Shown one piece after another: positions 60,201 to 64,000 of a DNA stretch of 64,000 nucleotides. Position numbers and translations under genes: made by a program. The stretch is from Granulicella sp. (lineage in GTDB: Bacteria > Acidobacteriota > Terriglobia > Terriglobales > Acidobacteriaceae), in the NCBI GenBank assembly GCA_025357875.1, contig JANYLK010000139.1:1-64000 (forward strand). Reading direction: 5' to 3'. The notes under the pieces are model-generated. The model saw only the letters and a program-made list of their open reading frames with translations, made no database searches and was not told where the DNA came from. The first letter of the stretch is position 1, and every line of letters begins with the position of its first letter.

Positions 60201-60984
60201 TTTCGCTGCGAGCGGAGGTTTCCGTGCGGTCAGCCGTTGCGTTGCGTGTCTCTGCTGCACCGTCGAACTCGTGGTACGTTTCGGGCTCAGAAGTGGATGC
60301 GTCTTCGGAATAGGCCGATGCTTCGGGACCGGCTTGTGCGGCGTTCTCCTGTGTTGGATCGCCGGGCTGGCCTGGAGTTCCGCGCCCTCGACGGCGTCCG
60401 CGGCGTCCGCGCCAGCGGCGGTTTCCATCGGCGCCGGGAGCACCTTCGCCTACTTCAAAGCTGTCCGTCGTGCCAGCTGCTGGGGCGCTCGATTCAGTGG
60501 GTCCGGCGGAGACTCGGGGCGCCTCGCCGCGCTCACGGTCGGAGGATGCGCGTTCGCCCGTGCCACGATCGGAATTGCGGTCGCGGTCACGTCCACCGCG
60601 ACGTCCTCGGCCACCGCGATCGCCTCGGTCACCGCGCTCGCCGGTGCGTGGGCTGGACTCGGTGCGTGGGGCGGATTCCTCACCGTTCGCGGGGCTTGGT
60701 GCGCGCGGCGCGCGGTCTCCGGTAGAGACGGTATCAAACTCCTCTGGATCAGGCGTTTCCTCCATAAAATCAGTGATGTAGAGGAAGGCGTCGCGCTCCA
60801 GACCGATGTCTACAAAACTGGACTGCATGCCTGGAAGGACGCGGGTGACGCGGCCGTTGTAGATGGAGCCGGCGAGGGTGTATTCATTCTCGCGCTCGTA
60901 ATAAATTTCGGTGAGGGCTTCGTCTTCGACGATGGCCAGACGCGTCTCGTGGGGCGTGCTGGAGATGTAAATTTCTTTCGACAT
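57205..60984 (-). CDS. rng: ribonuclease E/G family protein with a giant disordered insertion in the S1 domain
   Basis: A 1259-residue protein. Residues 1-78 are the start of the S1 domain (EYTLAGSIYNGRVTRVLPGM, FVDIGLERDAFLYI). Residues about 90-862 are an insertion rich in R/G, E/D, S, P (RRGGRDRDRNS, EEEDLDEEDLDEE), clearly disordered. The S1 domain then resumes at ISDLLKPGQEILVQIAKEPI and the catalytic core follows with D1075 (AIDINTG) and D1119 (IIIDFIDM), and Zn-link C1177/C1180 (PCTICTG). RNase E/G cleaves single-stranded, AU-rich 5'-monophosphate RNA. Near mrdA-rodA, as in other bacteria, but separated by vapBC. Confidence 0.92.
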   Translation of the reverse strand: MSKEIYISSTPHETRLAIVEDEALTEIYYERENEYTLAGSIYNGRVTRVLPGMQSSFVDIGLERDAFLYITDFMEETPDPEEFDTVSTGDRAPRAPSPANGEESAPRTESSPRTGERGDRGDRGGRGRRGGRDRDRNSDRGTGERASSDRERGEAPRVSAGPTESSAPAAGTTDSFEVGEGAPGADGNRRWRGRRGRRRGRGTPGQPGDPTQENAAQAGPEASAYSEDASTSEPETYHEFDGAAETRNATADRTETSARSESPSDRGRRNEGRGGQRRDGQRTDSPRRDQEQRPEQRTPRGFPPSPDLYGVDSGDTSGTGPIANAYPDENAGSDAEPMILPGESLSKYRKGDDQAASTPNQASSSHATPVTVAPPATLYTIPDGWDGGATLPGETLSRRRPSESASNSRSESRKPQREPRRDGRPNRDNRAETRRDNRSDFRNTPAVPPTADHSVRSDAQPEAENGAVPPTPAAEFVHQPVAEPYQATAASPAAPEVAAESAPEAISHEETEYEPADASASHRIDPVAPSKYRQSASTLEPPVEFADEAPASSATHSITPAPGEYAAKLQSDAEHVAIAESKEPDAHDITSISAAGEMFSEPVETLPDAVQHPTPIETEAPASPIRHEGAVVSADTHSEIDTSAAGGFAPGSGQLDEETLDDEDFASTTLQASSIEEMDDLDEETLEGAADLGTMLREMSIDQITRTKPELEDSDEDDEDDEEEDLDEEDLDEENEEDGEDDESSQEEFQLDERANSSQSEDDLHEQAARTGNAADSEFFEKQFTQTAEGSRGDEQAASTPAGDSNRDFGREQERRGGRRDGRRGRSDRDRTDRGSDRSRSPRSGHSNGHGRHSMQTTNLPAISDLLKPGQEILVQIAKEPIAKKGARITSHIALPGRFLVFMPTVNHTGVSRKIESDGERRRLKEILLSEKGEATGGFIVRTAAEGASEEELRSDLRFLLNLWADIKNRSESSKSPALIYHDLNLIERILRDQVTDNFSAIWVDSESEYERVLRFLQRFQPSLIRRVKLYSKDVPLFEQFGITEEINKALRSKVWLKSGGSIVINQTEALVAIDINTGKFVGKTARLEDTIVKTNLDAIPEIVRQIRLRDLGGIIIIDFIDMDERKNRNRVMAALEDELKSDRAPSKVLQFNDFGLVAITRKRVKQSLERTLSTPCTICTGTGMVKSPVTVCNDIYIEMRKMHKHLDRGDVMLRVHPEVVKQLKTSGAKWLQEMEEMAGKTILVKSDPSLHPEQFDIH

Positions 60985-61565
60985 AGCTGCTCTTTCTGCC
61001 CGCTCCGGGTTTGAGAACCGGTAGCTAAGCGGCAGGCAGGCGAAAGAATCAGAGGGCTCTAGCTGGGAGCTAGGCGCCGCTCACCGAAGGTGCGGACAGG
61101 GTGCGGGATCGGGAAGCTGTGTAGACCGACGAGTGCAGCAGAGAGTTGAAAATCAACGCAGTCTGCGTCCATAGCGCATCACGATTGGATGCGAAATGGC
61201 TGAAAACAATGGCTATCGGAGACACGGGGGAAGCTTCTAGTGAAGATAGGCATGCGGGGTTTGTGACCGAAACAACCTCAGAACCAACCTGAGGCGGGGC
61301 CGTTTTCCATCCGGATGCAATCATTCCCTTCAAACCTGTCCGGCCAACGGACTTGATTTCTCTTTGCCTGGCCGGCCTTTTTTTCTAATATCTAACGCCG
61401 CAGACCCGGCGCCTTGCGCCAACGGGAGTGGGAGTTGCGCCGGCTCGGATGTGACAGCCGGATAAACATAGTATGCACCATAATCGTCGCGGACGCTTGA
61501 TCGAGTCTGATCTACTCCAAATAAGTGGTTCACCCATAAGTGATCCAGAGCACAATAAGACCGGG
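60985..61565. other. long 5' region of the RNase E/G gene; structured, possible small RNA on the plus strand
   Basis: About 580 bp without a convincing gene. It would be the 5' untranslated region of the minus-strand RNase gene. It holds several hairpins, among them CTAGCT-GGG-AGCTAG near 61060 and CCTCAG..CTGAGG near 61275, and a plus-strand terminator at 61339-61384 that serves no known gene. A minus-strand frame from 61333 to 61070 (87 codons, TTG start) is probably chance. Confidence 0.45.
61339..61384 (+). terminator. plus-strand terminator without an assigned gene
   Basis: CCGGCC (61340-61345) pairs with GGCCGG (61370-61375) and is followed by seven T (61378-61384). A second hairpin GTCCG/CGGAC lies at 61338-61352. 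Both flanking genes are on the minus strand, so an antisense or small RNA from 61000-61340 could end here. Confidence 0.5.
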
Positions 61566-62006
61566 TCATTTGAGGAGGAGGACATTCTGGCTATATCGGT
61601 TTCCGGCTAAACTCCTGATTGCCTTGTCCATGGTCACCAACACACCGCCTTCTTTTACCGCGAGTCCCAGTAAGTAAGCGTCGGTTATCTGTTGGTGCCC
61701 ATAGACGCGCTCAAGAAAAGGAGCCGCTAGCGTGGCCCAGTCGTCCACGATAGGCCAGAACCGATAGCCGGGATGATCGATCAGTGTGGCCAGCACATCG
61801 CAGGCTTCTTCAATGGAAGCAGACCTAATTCTAGGGTTTGTCGCCAAACGCAAAAAGCCTGCTGCGGTCAACGCGCAGACGCCCCAGTTGTGACCACCCG
61901 GCCCATCGAGCCACTCCACCGTCCTGGCGTGATGCAAGTGGTTCTCATCTGTCAATGCCATCAATACATTCAGGTCGGCCAGGTGTTTTGGTTTAGGCAA
62001 ACTCAT
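61566..62006 (-). CDS. vapC: VapC-family PIN-domain toxin
   Basis: A 146-residue protein. ATG 62006 is chosen because it gives the PIN-domain start (HLADLNVLMALTDENHLHHA, Asp 11) and overlaps the antitoxin stop by 14 bases. Further acidic residues lie in IDHPGYRFWPIVDD, and QITDAYLLGLAVKEGGVLVTMDK carries the third and fourth conserved Asp. VapC toxins are site-specific RNases that cut tRNA or rRNA and are neutralised by VapB. Confidence 0.9.
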   Translation of the reverse strand: MSLPKPKHLADLNVLMALTDENHLHHARTVEWLDGPGGHNWGVCALTAAGFLRLATNPRIRSASIEEACDVLATLIDHPGYRFWPIVDDWATLAAPFLERVYGHQQITDAYLLGLAVKEGGVLVTMDKAIRSLAGNRYSQNVLLLK

Positions 62007-62235
62007 CCTCTTCAGCTTGCTTGATGATCTCGGGAGTAATGATCCTCCCATTGGCGGCAAAGACCTTGCGACCGTTGGGTAGGGTCTTAATCCGTGGGGT
62101 ACCGGATGCAGAGCGCGGCTGCCCAATCTTTAGTACCGCCTCGTTGATAGCGGCGCTCAACGTTATTCCCCTGCCTTTCGCATAAAGCGATGCAAGCTCG
62201 TAGGCGTCTTCATCGAGTGTGATGCTGGTTCTCAT
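61993..62235 (-). CDS. vapB: VapB-type antitoxin (ribbon-helix-helix)
   Basis: An 80-residue protein. MRTSITLDEDAYELASLYAK is a ribbon-helix-helix beta-strand plus helix; GITLSAAINEAV completes the DNA-binding fold. The C-terminal part (IKTLPNGRKVFAANGRIITP, EIIKQAEEDEFA) likely wraps the toxin. The ATG at 62235 starts the RHH domain; an upstream ATG at 62310 adds unlikely residues. The two genes overlap by 14 bases and are coupled. Confidence 0.88.
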   Translation of the reverse strand: MRTSITLDEDAYELASLYAKGRGITLSAAINEAVLKIGQPRSASGTPRIKTLPNGRKVFAANGRIITPEIIKQAEEDEFA

Positions 62236-62301
62236 CGCCTGATTATGCACCATTATCAAATGTGATGCGAATCGGAGATTTGATGCACTAAAATTGTGAG
62301 T

Positions 62302-62321
62302 GAACTTCATGAATGAAGTTC
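62302..62321. promoter_or_regulatory. perfect palindrome upstream of vapB
   Basis: GAACTTCATGAATGAAGTTC, 9-bp perfect arms with a 2-base centre, located 67 bp upstream of the vapB start. RHH antitoxins bind such palindromes to autoregulate. The right arm includes the ATG of a 24-codon plus-strand frame. Confidence 0.55.
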
Positions 62322-62387
62322 CCCAAGAACCTGCTCATTTATGCGGTAAGTGCGATGATTCTGGCCGCTATTCTGTACGCATCATGA
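62313..62387 (+). CDS. possible 24-residue membrane microprotein
   Basis: A plus-strand frame encoding a 24-residue peptide starting MKFPKN followed by a single hydrophobic helix (LLIYAVSAMILAAILYAS). It looks like small membrane peptides or type I toxins. There is no clear ribosome binding site and its ATG lies in a palindrome that could hide it, so expression is doubtful. Adjacent to the divergent vapBC operon. Confidence 0.3.
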   Translation: MKFPKNLLIYAVSAMILAAILYAS

Positions 62388-62492
62388 GCGCATTGGTTCC
62401 GTGATCTTCATAGTCTCGATGATCTACGCATATCGAGTCTCTATGTTGCCGGAAGTCACTCGTACGACGACTGATGCGTTCGCCACCGCACC

Positions 62493-63593
62493 TTAGTTCA
62501 CAAAGCGGCGCATGCGGATGTTCATGACGATGCCCAGTGCGAGGAAGGTGAACAGGATGGACGATCCTCCATAGCTCATCAGCGGCAGCGGGATGCCCGT
62601 GACTGGCATCAGGCCGACGACCATCCCGATATTTACGACAATCTGGAACAGGATGACTGCGACCACCCCCATGATGATGAATGTGCCGGGCATATCGGAT
62701 GCCTGTTGAGCGTTTTGGATCAGGCGCGTCAGGATCAGGAAGTAAAGCAGCAGGATGCCGATACCGCCGACAAAGCCGTGTTCCTCGCAGAAGGCAGCGA
62801 AGATGAAGTCGGTGTAGGGGATCGGGAGAAAGTCGCCCTGGGTTTGAGTGCCCTTGTTGGTGCCTTTGCCCCAGAGTCCGCCGGATCCGACCGCGATGAG
62901 GGACTGCTTGATCTGGTACCCGGAGCCTTTGGGGTCGGCGTCGGGGTTGATGAAGCTGGTCAAGCGGGCTTGCTGATAGGGCTTGAGGCGCTTTCCACTG
63001 AGCCATGCGCCTCCGGCCAGGACCGCGAGCCCGAGGATCAGTACAGCTACCTGTTTTGGCCGAATTCCGCCGAGGAACAATCCGGCCACCAGCACGGGAA
63101 AGTACGTGAGCGCGGTTCCCAGATCGGGCTGGATCAGGACTAGTCCCATGGGTACGCAGACCATCGCAAAGGCCTTTGCGATATCGATCCAGCTCAATTC
63201 GCGTCCCGCAAGCCCCCAGAAATAGCGGGCCACGGTGAGGATCAGCACCAGCTTGACCCACTCCGACGGCTGGAAGTGGATGCCGCCACCGAGGTTGATC
63301 CACCTGCGCGCGCCGAGCACCTTGGTCCCAACCGCCTTCACGGCAACCAAAAGAATGAGGCTGACGCCGTAGGCCCAGGGTGCGAGATCCAGGAGGCGGT
63401 GATAGTCGATAACAGAGATGAGAAACATCAGCGGGATGCCGACCATCAAAAAGGCGAGTTGCTTGTGGTCGAAATTATGAAACTTGGTGTGTAGCGTGGC
63501 GGACTTGATCTCGAGCACGCTGATGACGGACATCAGCAGCACGAGAGTGAGCAAGGTCCAGTCGAAGTCGCGGAAGGAGGAAAATCGGCGCAT
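62493..63593 (-). CDS. rodA: rod shape-determining protein RodA (SEDS glycosyltransferase)
   Basis: A 366-residue SEDS protein with about ten helices. Family signatures are GARRWINLGGGIHFQPSEWV, LVLIQPDLGTALTYFPVLVA, YQIKQSLIAVGSGGLWGKG, LPIPYTDFIFAAFCEEHGFV and MPVTGIPLPLMSYGGSSILF. RodA polymerises lipid II into glycan strands during side-wall growth together with PBP2. Its gene lies 69 bp after the PBP2 gene and is co-directional with it. Confidence 0.97.
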   Translation of the reverse strand: MRRFSSFRDFDWTLLTLVLLMSVISVLEIKSATLHTKFHNFDHKQLAFLMVGIPLMFLISVIDYHRLLDLAPWAYGVSLILLVAVKAVGTKVLGARRWINLGGGIHFQPSEWVKLVLILTVARYFWGLAGRELSWIDIAKAFAMVCVPMGLVLIQPDLGTALTYFPVLVAGLFLGGIRPKQVAVLILGLAVLAGGAWLSGKRLKPYQQARLTSFINPDADPKGSGYQIKQSLIAVGSGGLWGKGTNKGTQTQGDFLPIPYTDFIFAAFCEEHGFVGGIGILLLYFLILTRLIQNAQQASDMPGTFIIMGVVAVILFQIVVNIGMVVGLMPVTGIPLPLMSYGGSSILFTFLALGIVMNIRMRRFVN

Positions 63594-63662
63594 GTGCTGG
63601 GGGTAGTTTAGAGCAGAACCAGCGTGGACGTATCTGATCTGGGCGGTGTTCGGATTGTCGGC

Positions 63663-64000
63663 TTATTCGCCTGCCGGAGGCTGGGCCGGAGTAGTCTGTG
63701 CGGGCTTGGGGAGACTAGTTTTGAGCAGGTCCAGCCTGGGCGTATCGACCACGCGGATATTTCCGTCGTGTTTGCGCTGCTTCGTGACGAACGCGTTGAT
63801 GACTTGTGCCGCGAGCTTGGCCGAGTTATTGCCCCAGTTGCCGTGCTCCCACAGGACTGCAACGACGATATCTGGGTTACGGCGCGGAGCGATGCCGATA
63901 AACCACGCGTTCGGCACGGTGTTGTGTCCCTTGCCAGATGCTGCGAGTGCGGTATGACTCATCACCTGCGCGGTCCCCGTCTTGCCAGCGAAGTCGATGC
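63663..64000 (-). CDS. mrdA: penicillin-binding protein 2, C-terminal fragment
   Basis: The frame is open to the window edge; about 112 C-terminal residues are visible. The transpeptidase KTGT box lies at the very edge (DFAGKTGTAQVMSH), followed by NAWFIGIAPRRNPDIVVAVL, typical of the beta3-beta5 part of class B PBPs. The C-terminus is Pro/Thr-rich. PBP2 crosslinks wall strands made by RodA in the elongasome. Confidence 0.92.
   Translation of the reverse strand, partial: IDFAGKTGTAQVMSHTALAASGKGHNTVPNAWFIGIAPRRNPDIVVAVLWEHGNWGNNSAKLAAQVINAFVTKQRKHDGNIRVVDTPRLDLLKTSLPKPAQTTPAQPPAGE

Noticed and set aside
60036-61014. Several 200-300 codon plus-strand frames opposite the RNase E/G insertion
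   Set aside because: They mirror the repetitive R/G/E/D-coding sequence; no start signal or domain.
61070-61333. 87-codon minus-strand frame in the RNase E/G leader
   Set aside because: TTG start near a GAAGGGA site is suggestive, but the sequence is not protein-like and the region looks like a structured leader.
1-64000. CRISPR arrays, tRNA and rRNA genes, prophage or integrase genes
   Set aside because: Looked for regularly spaced repeats, T-loop GGTTCGA-type sequences with stems, and integrase or transposase motifs; none found by eye.

Overview
The window looks like a chromosome segment of an Acidobacteriota (class Terriglobia, Acidobacteriaceae-like; the genus cannot be fixed from sequence alone). 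This is inferred from GC-rich coding sequence, the C-terminal end of a large TonB-dependent receptor at base 2, secreted glycoside hydrolases, CRTAC1/ASPIC-UnbV and TPR proteins, a DUF2934 protein, a doubled ThyX-like protein, and a mrdA-rodA cluster near an RNase E/G gene. I saw no rRNA, tRNA, CRISPR array or intact insertion sequence.

Layout. Bases 1-8.6 kb: receptor tail, a haem-type membrane protein, then a minus-strand carbohydrate block: GH5-like hydrolase, CRTAC1 protein, two TPR proteins and a GH51 arabinofuranosidase. The two hydrolase genes have similar LacI-family-type operators upstream. Bases 8.9-12.9 kb: a four-gene minus-strand operon with the parts of a Fap-type functional amyloid system (repeat-linker-repeat subunit, small related subunit, C39 peptidase, coiled-coil plus beta-barrel outer-membrane protein). 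This is the most interesting locus. Bases 13.6-21.6 kb: SelO, a secreted protein, a DPP-IV-type peptidase, a class 3 lipase, a membrane protein and a DUF2251-like protein. Bases 21.6-23 kb: a 1.3 kb stretch without an intact gene that holds a frameshifted, truncated AIPR-type phage-defence gene and two REP-like repeats.

Bases 23-29.2 kb: 5'-nucleotidase, secreted protein, CdsZ-like zinc-ribbon coiled-coil protein, response regulator, EmrB-type exporter, small proteins. Bases 29.3-33.4 kb: a translationally coupled GH106-like/GH35-like pair. Bases 33.6-50.4 kb: acyl-CoA dehydrogenase, MFS transporter, cytochrome P460, doubled ThyX-like enzyme, GAF/RsbW-like sensor, Fe-S photolyase, FabG-like reductase, XRE regulator, rhomboid, zinc-finger membrane protein, MBL hydrolase, GT39-like membrane protein, MaoC-like hydratase, PP2C phosphatase and a solitary DNA methyltransferase. 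Bases 50.5-57 kb: zinc metallopeptidase, a VKOR/coiled-coil/MqnC-like operon in which the MqnC homologue lacks its radical-SAM cysteines, a processive GT2 and an outer-membrane barrel. Bases 57.2-64 kb: RNase E/G with a huge disordered insertion, a VapBC module, RodA and the C-terminus of PBP2.

Two families of short imperfect-palindrome repeats are scattered from 22 to 50 kb. Several copies lie in frame inside genes (ThyX-like, MBL hydrolase, FabG-like, GT39-like) and explain extra peptide segments in those proteins. Functional calls come from motif recognition by eye; no database search was run.
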